A DNA stretch of 37,528 nt, taken from positions 1 through 37,528 of the IMG/VR virus record IMGVR_UViG_3300045922_001162; one strand, written 5' to 3'. Positions 13,955 to 20,802 of this stretch are shown here, piece after piece. Origin of the DNA: a virus. Positions within the stretch are counted from its first letter, which is position 1; every line of letters begins with the position of its first letter. The notes under the pieces are model-generated. The model saw nothing but the letters and a program-made list of their open reading frames with translations. It searched no databases and was not told the origin of the DNA. The position numbers and the translations under genes are program-made.

Positions 13955-15404
13955 GCGCCGCCTCCTCGATTTCGTCGGGGGACTCGTCGTTTGCCTCGCG
14001 CGCGGGCAAGCCCGGCGCGGGCTTGGCGCTCGGCTCGGGCAGGCCCAGTTCGAGCATCAGGTTCCGTTCGCGGGCGCGCTGGCGGAGTTCCGCCTCCCAG
14101 TCCTTGCCCTGGCGGGCGTACTCGTGGGCGAGCGTGGTGGTGTGGTTCTTGAGCCGCGTTTCCTGGGCCGACGCCTCCTTGGCCGGGTCCACGTGCTCCA
14201 TCCCGTCCCAGAACCACTGGTGGTCGGGCAGGACGCGGCCGCCGACCGGTCCCCCGGCCTCCAGGGCGTATTCCCACAGCCACGCGGCCAGCACGCGGTC
14301 GAGGACCTTCTCGGCCATGAAGGCCTGGTCCACGCGGATGGACTTGTAGTAGGTCTGGTGGTCAAGGCGGCCGGAGGCGTAGTTGTAGCCGGACGAGTTG
14401 CCCGCCGCGACGTTGTAGGGCATGTTGAGGCACCGCGCGATCTCGTTGAGGATTTCCTTCTTGAACTCGGCGTAAGTCGTGGCCGGCTGCATCGGCTCGA
14501 CCTGCGACATCTTCCAGCCGCCCGGCATGGTCAGGAGCATGTTCCGCTCGAGCTCCACGAGGTCCATCGGCTCGACCTGCTCGGCCTCGCCGTTGGCCGG
14601 GGCGTCGGTGTAGAGGATGCCCGCGAAGTCGGCCGCCGCCTCGGCAGCGCCGAGCACGGCCAGCGTGAACCGCCGAAGCTGCGCAAAGAGCGGCAGCGCG
14701 GGTGTGATCTCGGGGATGCCCCGGTGTTGGCCCGGCCGGTCCTGGCGGAAGACGTGAATCATGTGCGCGGCGGGAACCGTGCGGAACTCGTCGCGGAAGC
14801 CCCACGCGCCGCTGCCCGGATGATTCTTCAGGACGTGGTAGGCCACCGGGTTGCCGAAGCCGTCCAAGACGATGCCGTCCACCTCGCGCCGGTCCAGCAG
14901 GTAAGCCTCTGGGCTGGTCACGTGGTCGGCCTCGATGAGTTGAAGGTCGAGTTTGACCGGGTGGTCGAGGACGGGATTGTTGACCAGGATGGCGAACGCC
15001 TCTCCGTCCTGCGCCCGGGCCATCCGCATGGTGCGGAGCTTCTCGGCCAGGGCAATCTCGCGGGCCCAGCGGTCGAACTCGTGTTCGATCTCATTGTTCG
15101 CCTCGTCGCTGTCGGTGAGCATCTGCAGCCGCGGCCCGGTGCCGATGGTGTCGTTGGCCAGCGTCAGCACGATGCCCCGCGCGTAGGAGTTGTTGGCCAC
15201 CTCGTAGCGGGCGCGGTTGCGGAGCGTCCGCCGGACGGCCGCCGACGCCGCCGCGTCGGCCGAGAGGGCGTCGGCGTTGGCCCAGTGGCGGCGGTTGTCC
15301 TCGGTCGTCGCGGCCGAGTCGAACCGTCCACGCACCCGCCGAACGGGCACGGCCCGCAGGCGGCTCAGGGCAATCGGTCTCTTGGTCGCGACGGTGCTGC
15401 TCAT
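13938..15404 (-). CDS. Phage portal protein (lambda family)
   Basis: A 488-residue portal protein, the dodecameric channel at one capsid vertex through which DNA is packaged. The lambda-family signature is clear: ARYEVANNSYARGIVLTLAN followed by DTIGTGPRLQ around residues 65-95, the HVFRQDRPGQHRGIPEITPA block, and NMPYNVAAGNSSGYNYASGR with DHQTYYKSIR near residues 340-370. The C-terminal helix-rich tail ends in DESPDEIEEAAHALSH. ATG at 15404 follows GAGGAACAG. It lies between a small pre-portal protein and the protease-capsid gene, the classical order. Confidence 0.93.
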   Translation of the reverse strand: MSSTVATKRPIALSRLRAVPVRRVRGRFDSAATTEDNRRHWANADALSADAAASAAVRRTLRNRARYEVANNSYARGIVLTLANDTIGTGPRLQMLTDSDEANNEIEHEFDRWAREIALAEKLRTMRMARAQDGEAFAILVNNPVLDHPVKLDLQLIEADHVTSPEAYLLDRREVDGIVLDGFGNPVAYHVLKNHPGSGAWGFRDEFRTVPAAHMIHVFRQDRPGQHRGIPEITPALPLFAQLRRFTLAVLGAAEAAADFAGILYTDAPANGEAEQVEPMDLVELERNMLLTMPGGWKMSQVEPMQPATTYAEFKKEILNEIARCLNMPYNVAAGNSSGYNYASGRLDHQTYYKSIRVDQAFMAEKVLDRVLAAWLWEYALEAGGPVGGRVLPDHQWFWDGMEHVDPAKEASAQETRLKNHTTTLAHEYARQGKDWEAELRQRARERNLMLELGLPEPSAKPAPGLPAREANDESPDEIEEAAHALSH

Positions 15405-15444
15405 CTGTTCCTCAAGCCTCTGGTCTCAAGCCTCCGGTCTGCCT

Positions 15445-15642
15445 TCAGGACGCCCCCGGCGGCACGAGCTTGGTCACGCGCAGCCCAAGACCCTTGGACT
15501 TCGCCGCCTCCTTGGAGGCCAGATACCGGTCCGCCTCGATCTGCTCGGTGAGGCTGTGCTGCTCCACGGAGCCTGAATCGCCCGCGGCCCGCTTCGGGCC
15601 AGCGGCGTTCTGGCGGATGGTGTTGTCGAGGTCCTCGGCCAT
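15445..15642 (-). CDS. Small pre-portal protein (gpW-like position)
   Basis: A 65-residue protein between the terminase region and the portal, the position of lambda W. It reads MAEDLDNTIRQNA, then a turn (GDSGSVEQHSLTEQIEADRY) and a basic C-terminal part (KGLGLRVTKLVPPGAS). I have the impression that such EQHSL...IEADRYL and LVPPG proteins recur before portals in other phages, but I cannot name the family. ATG at 15642 is chosen because GAGGAAAGG precedes it; a longer form starting at 15675 lacks such a site. Confidence 0.7.
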   Translation of the reverse strand: MAEDLDNTIRQNAAGPKRAAGDSGSVEQHSLTEQIEADRYLASKEAAKSKGLGLRVTKLVPPGAS

Positions 15643-16075
15643 GCCCTTTCCTCTGAAAGACAAAAGGCCCTTCATGCCCCACGAAGCGGGACACGCCTGC
15701 CTGCCGAAGCCTCGGCGTAGGCAGGAATCTTCTCGCCTACTGGGATACTTACCCGGCGCAGGCGCGAGATGACGGACGGGAGAAGGGATTTCGGCGGGGA
15801 GGTTCTACGGGTAGCGTTTGAGGACGGAAGAATTCCTGTCGGCGGCACCGGCGAGCCGGCAGGTGGCGGGCAAAGTGGTAACGTTCTTGACCAGTCTGGG
15901 GCGCAACTGGCAACCGTTCTGACCGGTTTCAGCCTGGACATTGGCTGGGAACGGAAGCGCGGCGGTCTCCCACTTGATTCTGCTCTGCGCAACACGTAAT
16001 CGCACGCCGTGTTTCCGCACAGTTGGTCAAGTGATAGCGGACGTAAGACGGGACTGGGCCGATTGGCTGCCCAGG
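15643..16075. other. Long gap in the late operon without a convincing gene
   Basis: About 430 bases with lower GC than the neighbours. It contains one dispersed palindrome (15696-15725) and short open frames on both strands (up to 107 residues), none with a good ribosome binding site or recognisable sequence. One minus frame at 15805-16020 reads KWETAALPFPANVQAETGQN, which has a fairly protein-like composition but no support. It may be a decayed gene or an untranslated spacer. Confidence 0.5.
15696..15725. repeat. Dispersed palindrome in the long late-operon gap
   Basis: CCTGCCTGCC, inner GAAGCCTCGGCGTA and GGCAGGA: the same family as the copies at 4890 and 13005, here outside any gene. Confidence 0.7.
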
Positions 16076-16327
16076 CTACTCATCGCCCTTCTCGTAGGTG
16101 GTGAGCCGCCGGCCGCAGTGGCGGCACTCCCGGCGGCGGAGGACTCGCCCGCCGATGGCGGCACGGGTATAGAGCACGTGGAAATGCCGGCACCCGCAGC
16201 GCGGACACTCCAGGCCACGTCGGTTGGCCGCGCTGGTCAGAGAACAGGCAGGGCTTGCGGCCCCAGCCGCTGGCGGCACTGCGGATAGGTCTTCCGGCCT
16301 TCCGGTTGTGTTGGCACGCTCGTCCAT
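16076..16327 (-). CDS. Zinc-ribbon protein following the terminase
   Basis: An 83-residue protein with a C-terminal treble-clef or ribbon-type zinc site: CPRCGCRH, then 18 residues, then ECRHCGRRLTTYE. This resembles the N-terminal zinc ribbon of NrdR, with the same CPxC...RxRECxxCGxRxTTYE pattern, but without the ATP-cone domain, so it is not NrdR itself. It may be a small nucleic-acid-binding regulator of the late genes or a packaging accessory. ATG at 16327 directly follows the terminase stop. Confidence 0.8.
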   Translation of the reverse strand: MDERANTTGRPEDLSAVPPAAGAASPACSLTSAANRRGLECPRCGCRHFHVLYTRAAIGGRVLRRRECRHCGRRLTTYEKGDE

Positions 16328-18598
16328 CTACCGCTTGCTCCGCTGGAGTTCGGATAGTCTCACGCGCTCACGCTTGACTGCGGCCTTCGCGTCCGTGCCG
16401 GGCAGTACCACGCCCTGCATCGACGCGGCCACCGCGCAGCCGACCAGGCAGTCCAGCCAGTGGTTTTCCGATGCCTCCGGGCGCAGCTTCCACTCGTCCA
16501 CCACGCGGCCTCGCCCCTCGGTCTTCACGCGGTATTCGCTGGTCAGATGCTCGGCCAGGAGGCGATGCGCTTCCGGGTCGCGGCCGAAGAGCGATAGGCA
16601 CCCCTTGTCGCCCATCGCCACGGCGAGGCGCGCGTGGATGAAACTCTTCCAGTAGTTCGAGTCGAAGAGCACGTGGCGGATGGCCCGCCGACCATGCACG
16701 CTCGGGATGCGCCAGTTCAGGCCCACCCGGTCGCCGCGCTTGCGGCGGTACTCCGAGAACGGGATGCTCGATGCGCCCACGAACCGCCCGTGGCTGGGCA
16801 TGAGGACCGCCGCGTGCTGCGACTGGCGACAGAACTGGTAGACCACATCCGTCGATGTGCCCCAGTTGGCGTCGATGAGGCATCGCTCGACCTTCAGGTG
16901 CGCCCCGTCTTCGCGCCGCCACTCGCGGCCCAAGAGGTCATTGGTCAAGGTCTCCAGCCCGGCGTAAATCGCGCCCTCCAGCCCCGCGCCCTTGGCAGCG
17001 AGCTGGAGCGTCCGCGTCGCGTCCCGCAAAGTAAAGTAGCGCCTCTTCTGGTCGGGATAGGCGTTGTAATCGAGGACATAGCCCGTGAAGTCTTCTGCCC
17101 AGGCCGCGACCAGCCAGAAGAGGAGCTTGCCCTGCACGTCGATAAACATCGTCAGGTGGTCCGCGCCGAGGGGGACTTCGCCGCAGCGATAGCCGTTGAG
17201 CTTCTGGGCCACCTGGTCGGCGGTGAGGAGCTCATCATCCTCGACGCCCTTCTCCGGCAGCGGCTCGTTCTGGTACTCGGCGAAGAACGCCGCCTCGTCC
17301 TGGAGCTTGAGATTCATGGCGTGCTGGATGGCACTGGCCTCGTCGTGGTTGAACCGCTCCGGCCAGGCCACCACTGCGCCGTCATCGAGCGCCTCGCGGT
17401 TGGCCTCGTAGAACGCCGTCGCCTCCCGCATGTCGCCGTGGACGCGAAGGCTCTCGGCGCGAATCTCGGCGTACTTGGCCCAGAGCTTCTCGTTCGCGGG
17501 GAACGAATAGACCATCCGCGTGCGTTCGCCGTTCCATTCCGGGTGCTTCTCCCGGTCGAGGATGCTGTCGGCCATGTCGCCGGGGCGGATGACCGTGCAG
17601 GGCATGATGCCGCTGATCTTCTTGCCTGGCCCCGCGAGGCCCAGCACCGCGCCCGCAAGAATCCGCTCCCGCGTGGCGCACTGGGAAAGCGACCGCGCCG
17701 ACTCGTCCGTCTGCGGGTCGTCCAGGACCACCAGCGACGGGCGGACGGTCTGGCCATCGGCCCGCTTGTACTTCATACCCCGGATGCGGCCGGTGATGCC
17801 TGCCACTTTGATGATGGCCCCGCTGGCCTTCGAGCCGGGCATGGTTGGCAGAACGACCTCGTTCGCCGTCCAGCCGATGTGCGTCCTTTCGCCCTTGTAG
17901 AGCTGGCCCGAGCACCGGTTGGCGATGCCGTCGAGGCACCGGATGGGGTGGACGACCTCGGGGAAGTCGGCCTCCAGGAGGTCGTTGCCGTCGAGCTCCA
18001 TCTTGATGCTGTCGAGCATCTCGATGGCGTGGACCTCGGACGCGCCGATGAGGCAGACGAACTCGCGGTGGCCGTAGAGCACGGCCCAGAGGCACGCACA
18101 CTCAGCGATGCTGGTCTTGCCGCTGCCCCTGGGCATGGCCAGGGCGAAGAGGCCGCCGTGCAACACCGCCTGCTCGATGCGGGCGATGACCTTCAGGTGG
18201 TCGGACGACCAGCCCAGGTAGAACGTCATCGGGAAATACGCCTGGCAGAAGAACCGAAAGTCCCTCTCGGCCGCTGCTTTGCGCTCCGGGTCCACGACGG
18301 CGGGCAGTTCGCCGATGTCGCGCCCGGCCTCGGAGAGCGCCCGGTTCCGCGCGGCGGCGCGTTCCTTGAGCGCCTCGTACTCGGCGCTGGGGTCAACGAC
18401 CTTCCTCGGCGCGTGCCGCTGGTCCACCAGCCACGCCACGTAGCGGAAGAGGTCCACGCGCCGCCCGTCGCCGATGCGAAAGCCCGCCCGCATGCGATGG
18501 CGGTAGAGCTGGCGCTCGTCCAGGACCGTCCCCAGCGGCGTCGAGTTCAACAGCCGCGCCAGGTCGGCGGGCTTGAGGTTGCGGGGGTCAATCGCCAC
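16328..18598 (-). CDS. terL: Terminase large subunit with N-terminal HTH-like domain
   Basis: A 756-residue packaging motor. It has a Walker A loop AMPRGSGKT (155-162), a Walker B strand SLVVLDDPQ (288-296), and from about residue 470 an RNase-H-like nuclease domain (HLTMFIDVQGKLLFWLVAAW). The overall pattern is that of the GpA or large-terminase group in double-stranded DNA phages. Residues 1-65 are an additional small domain (LKPADLARLLNST...AGFRIGDGRRVDLFRYVAWL) that matches the domain in the adjacent small-subunit candidate. GTG at 18598 is chosen because AAGGAG lies upstream and the longer form has none; it overlaps the previous stop by 11 bases. Confidence 0.88.
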   Translation of the reverse strand: MAIDPRNLKPADLARLLNSTPLGTVLDERQLYRHRMRAGFRIGDGRRVDLFRYVAWLVDQRHAPRKVVDPSAEYEALKERAAARNRALSEAGRDIGELPAVVDPERKAAAERDFRFFCQAYFPMTFYLGWSSDHLKVIARIEQAVLHGGLFALAMPRGSGKTSIAECACLWAVLYGHREFVCLIGASEVHAIEMLDSIKMELDGNDLLEADFPEVVHPIRCLDGIANRCSGQLYKGERTHIGWTANEVVLPTMPGSKASGAIIKVAGITGRIRGMKYKRADGQTVRPSLVVLDDPQTDESARSLSQCATRERILAGAVLGLAGPGKKISGIMPCTVIRPGDMADSILDREKHPEWNGERTRMVYSFPANEKLWAKYAEIRAESLRVHGDMREATAFYEANREALDDGAVVAWPERFNHDEASAIQHAMNLKLQDEAAFFAEYQNEPLPEKGVEDDELLTADQVAQKLNGYRCGEVPLGADHLTMFIDVQGKLLFWLVAAWAEDFTGYVLDYNAYPDQKRRYFTLRDATRTLQLAAKGAGLEGAIYAGLETLTNDLLGREWRREDGAHLKVERCLIDANWGTSTDVVYQFCRQSQHAAVLMPSHGRFVGASSIPFSEYRRKRGDRVGLNWRIPSVHGRRAIRHVLFDSNYWKSFIHARLAVAMGDKGCLSLFGRDPEAHRLLAEHLTSEYRVKTEGRGRVVDEWKLRPEASENHWLDCLVGCAVAASMQGVVLPGTDAKAAVKRERVRLSELQRSKR

Positions 18599-18887
18599 GG
18601 GCGGCCATCTCCTTCGCCAGCCAGGCAGCATAATGCACGAGGTTGACCGTCCCGTCGGCGTTCACCGGCGCGCCCGCCTCGATGTCCCGGCGGATGTTCT
18701 CGACGGTCGCGTACCGAGCGCCCACGGCCGCCAGGACGCGGGTGGCCTGCTGGAGCGTCATGGCCGACGGGCTCAGCGCCCCCCTGTCTGCCGTGCCGGG
18801 CACGGCACAGGCAGGCGCGCCGCCGGGTGCGGCAGGGCCTTGCGGCGGGTGCGGGGCAATCTGCCCGGAATCTTCGCTACGCGACAT
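18588..18887 (-). CDS. Terminase small subunit candidate (HTH)
   Basis: A 99-residue protein just before the large terminase. The first 40 residues are low-complexity and contain ACAVPGTADRG, the translation of a dispersed palindrome (18783-18815). The rest is a helical domain: MTLQQATRVLAAVGARYATV and then IEAGAPVNADGTVNLVHYAA. This half aligns by eye with residues 35-60 of the large subunit (AG....DG..V.L..Y.AWL). ATG at 18887 follows GGAGGGG. Being first in the late operon and having a DNA-binding-like fold suggests terS, but no family signature is certain. An internal start at MTLQQ would remove the palindrome peptide. Confidence 0.65.
   Translation of the reverse strand: MSRSEDSGQIAPHPPQGPAAPGGAPACAVPGTADRGALSPSAMTLQQATRVLAAVGARYATVENIRRDIEAGAPVNADGTVNLVHYAAWLAKEMAARGD
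18783..18815. repeat. CAGGCAGG-type palindrome inside the TerS candidate
   Basis: CCTGTCTG (18783-18790), inner stem CCGTGCC-GG-GCACGG and CAGGCAGG. It is read in frame as ACAVPGTADRG. Confidence 0.7.
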
Positions 18888-19043
18888 AAGTCTTTACCCC
18901 TCCGAAACATGCGACATCAGGAATTCCGCGCTTTTCCGGCAGATTGCCCTTGGCATGTCCGCCCGGCCACGGCCTGATCGGATCGCTGGCATGGCCAGCG
19001 CGAAACCTGCCTGTCGGCAGGCAGGCCGAAAGGAGCGAGAACC
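18888..19043. other. Divergent intergenic region between late operon and plus-strand island
   Basis: The 156 bases lie between the outward-facing start of the late operon (minus) and the plus-strand island, so promoters for both should be here. I see no clear -10/-35 pair. There are two palindromes: CGCTGGC-ATG-GCCAGCG (18984-19000) and CCTGCCTG-TCGG-CAGGCAGG (19006-19025). The first could be an operator; the second is a member of the dispersed family. Confidence 0.5.
19006..19025. repeat. CAGGCAGG palindrome upstream of the plus-strand island
   Basis: A perfect 8-bp stem with loop TCGG, lying just before the ribosome binding site of the first plus-strand gene. Confidence 0.75.
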
Positions 19044-19328
19044 ATGAAGACGACGCGAATCGACATCGAAGGGCCGCTCGGAAGCGCGACCATCCGCCGC
19101 GACGGCCGGCGGATCGTCATCACCGGAACGCGGGTGACGAAGGTCGTCGAGCGCCGCGACGGCGAAGGCGTGCCGGTCGGCGAGGCGTTCCAGCTTGAGG
19201 CCGACGCCAGGGACACGGCGCTGAACGGGCAGGTCGCCCGGACGCTCCAGTGCTACCTCGACGGCCACCGCGGCACGGCCGGCGACGTCGCCGCGTACCG
19301 GCGGGTCATCGAGACCTTCGAGGACTGA
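19044..19328 (+). CDS. Small hypothetical protein, plus-strand island gene 1
   Basis: A 94-residue protein of unknown function. It opens with beta strands (TTRIDIEGPLGSATIRRD, RRIVITGTRVTKVVERR) and ends in a helical part (LQCYLDGHRGTAGDVAAYRR). AAGGAG lies ten bases before the ATG. It is the first of three plus-strand genes embedded between two long minus-strand operons, so it is under separate control. No motif tells its role. Confidence 0.65.
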   Translation: MKTTRIDIEGPLGSATIRRDGRRIVITGTRVTKVVERRDGEGVPVGEAFQLEADARDTALNGQVARTLQCYLDGHRGTAGDVAAYRRVIETFED

Positions 19329-19373
19329 AACGCAAGCGTGGCCGGCGCTATCCGGCAAGGAAAGGAACGAACT

Positions 19374-19808
19374 ATGGCCAAGGGCAACGAGAACGTTTTG
19401 GGCGTGTCGATTGGCAAGGGGCTGATTGACCGGCTGAAGAAGCAGGCGGTCCGCGAGACCGCCAAGTTGGAGCGGCCCGTGACGGTCACCGAGATCGTCA
19501 AGGACGCGGTGGAGGAGTACCTCGGCTACTGGGAGACCGGCATCAATGCCGCCGAGTTCCAGAAGGCCGGGACCGACGACCCCGCCGACCCCGGCAAGGA
19601 ACTGCGGGACCTGGTCCAGGACTGCGTCTCGCCGGAGGCCGCGGCGGTGATGGCCACGGCTCTCCTGGGGGCGCGTCCGACCGGCGACGACGCCGTGGAC
19701 CGCGGCGTCCGTTGGTTCGCAGAGCAGTTGGCCGAGGTTCTCGGTGGCTGGGACCGCGCGAGCGACATCTTGGCCGAGTTGGGCTACATCACCATCGACC
19801 ACAGGTAG
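19374..19808 (+). CDS. Ribbon-helix-helix-like small regulator, plus-strand island gene 2
   Basis: A 144-residue protein. Residues 5-50 (LGVSIGKGLIDRLKKQAVRE followed by PVTVTEIVKDAVEEYLGY) fit a strand-helix-helix layout like that of ribbon-helix-helix DNA-binding proteins. A C-terminal helical domain follows (RWFAEQLAEVLGGWDRASDI). ATG at 19374 is preferred to an in-frame ATG 36 bases upstream because AAAGGA precedes it. It lies between two other island genes, 12 bases before the next. A regulatory role is inferred from the fold guess. Confidence 0.65.
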   Translation: MAKGNENVLGVSIGKGLIDRLKKQAVRETAKLERPVTVTEIVKDAVEEYLGYWETGINAAEFQKAGTDDPADPGKELRDLVQDCVSPEAAAVMATALLGARPTGDDAVDRGVRWFAEQLAEVLGGWDRASDILAELGYITIDHR

Positions 19809-19820
19809 GAGGTGCAAGCC

Positions 19821-20630
19821 ATGAAGAAGAAAGAGGTCGTCATCGGTGGCCGCTACCTGGCGAAGGTCAGCGGCCGGGTCGTGCCGGTGCGGATCACCGG
19901 CGAGTCCAGGTACGGCGGATGGGACGCGGTCAACGTCGAGACGAACCGCGCCGTCCGCATCAGAGGGGCGCAGCGGCTTCGCAGGCCGGCCGACGCCGCA
20001 ACGCGCCAAGCAATCGCCGGCGAGGAGACGGACATGAGCAAGGCAAGAAAGGTCGTGTTGGGCCACGTCTATTCGGTGGCCGTGGGCGGCTCGTACCTCC
20101 CGGTGCGGGTCGACTCTGGGCTCGGGCACGGGCGGTACGAGGGCACGGTCTTCCAGCCCGACGGCAAGCAGAAGACCGTGAAGTTCTCCACCGACCGCGT
20201 CCGGGGCGATGGCCAGCCGGAGGACCAGTGGCGGAAGAAGCAGGAGGCCGGCAAGCAGGAGCGCGAGACCCAGGCGCTTCAGACGGCCGCCAAGGTCGCC
20301 TCGAAGGTCCTGGGCGTCCCGGTCGGCGTCGTGCCGCCGAAGCCCACGGTCACCGAGACCGCTGACGAGCCGAAGCCCGGCAAGAAGGCCGAGCGCGCCG
20401 ATGGCACGATGAGCGGCCTCGACGCGGCGGCGAAGGTCCTGGCCGACGCGGGCGAGCCGCTCAACTGCCGAACAATCGTCGAGCGGGCCGTCGAGAAGGG
20501 GTACTGGAAGACCGGCGGCAAGACGCCGTCCGCGACGGTCTACGCCGCCATCCTTCGGGAAATCCAGAAGAAGGGCGATGCGTCGCGGTTCGCCAAGGCC
20601 GACCGCGGGATGTTCACGCTCAAGGCGTAG
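19821..20630 (+). CDS. HARE-HTH protein with two tandem N-terminal modules
   Basis: A 269-residue protein. Two similar modules of about 48 residues (8-54 and 79-128) share GRYLAKVSGRVVPVRI versus GHVYSVAVGGSYLPVRV and look like small beta barrels. A charged linker (around 130-195) follows. Residues 200-269 are a HARE-HTH winged-helix domain (SGLDAAAKVLADAGEPLNC, VERAVEKGYWKTGGKTPSAT, FAKADRGMFTLK), known from bacterial RNA polymerase delta and chromatin proteins and thought to link DNA features to effector domains. The start has a perfect AGGAGGT. It is probably a DNA-binding regulator or nucleoid-type protein. The 3-prime end faces the minus-strand methyltransferase operon. Confidence 0.8.
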   Translation: MKKKEVVIGGRYLAKVSGRVVPVRITGESRYGGWDAVNVETNRAVRIRGAQRLRRPADAATRQAIAGEETDMSKARKVVLGHVYSVAVGGSYLPVRVDSGLGHGRYEGTVFQPDGKQKTVKFSTDRVRGDGQPEDQWRKKQEAGKQERETQALQTAAKVASKVLGVPVGVVPPKPTVTETADEPKPGKKAERADGTMSGLDAAAKVLADAGEPLNCRTIVERAVEKGYWKTGGKTPSATVYAAILREIQKKGDASRFAKADRGMFTLKA

Positions 20631-20802
20631 CATCGGTCAATCCCTCCGCTCCGACCACCCCGGCGCAAGCTGGGGTTTGGTCGTTCAGGGCATCCAGTCT
20701 CGCCGACATTGCCGCCCTCCGCTGGTAAAGACATCTTGACTTGCGCCCGTCGCTGGTAAAGGCGGCTTTACCAGCGCGGGTGGCAGCAATGCGACGACTC
20801 AT
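20620..20802 (-). CDS. Doubtful small ORF after the methyltransferase gene
   Basis: A 60-residue frame whose ATG overlaps the methyltransferase stop as ATGA. It begins MSRRIAATRAGKAAFTSDGR and includes the CTTTACCAGCG repeats in its reading frame. Its last 11 bases overlap the end of the convergent HARE-HTH gene. The coupling is suggestive, but the sequence shows no recognisable features and may be chance. Confidence 0.3.
   Translation of the reverse strand: MSRRIAATRAGKAAFTSDGRKSRCLYQRRAAMSARLDALNDQTPACAGVVGAEGLTDATP
20720..20776. repeat. Three copies of CGCTGGTAAAG, two forming a perfect hairpin
   Basis: Direct copies lie at 20720-20730 and 20751-20761, 31 bases apart (about three helical turns). 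An inverted copy at 20766-20776 forms an 11-bp perfect stem with loop GCGG. It lies between convergent genes. It may be a bidirectional terminator, although no T-run follows, or an operator array for a regulator such as the HARE-HTH protein. Confidence 0.7.

Noticed and set aside
11591-15551. Long plus-strand open frames opposite the capsid and portal genes
   Set aside because: They mirror the capsid, protease and portal coding strand and have no ribosome binding site or recognisable domain.
15672-16020. Minus-strand open frames of 71-107 residues in the gap before the zinc-ribbon gene
   Set aside because: No ribosome binding site, overlapping frames on both strands and part of one frame derives from a dispersed palindrome.
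16076-16327. NrdR transcriptional repressor
   Set aside because: The zinc ribbon matches, but the ATP-cone domain that completes NrdR is absent and the gene is part of a phage late operon.
18894-18992. A 32-residue minus-strand ORF before the TerS candidate (MPAIRSGRGRADMPRAICRK...)
   Set aside because: No clear ribosome binding site, no recognisable feature, and it covers a palindrome in a region expected to hold promoters.
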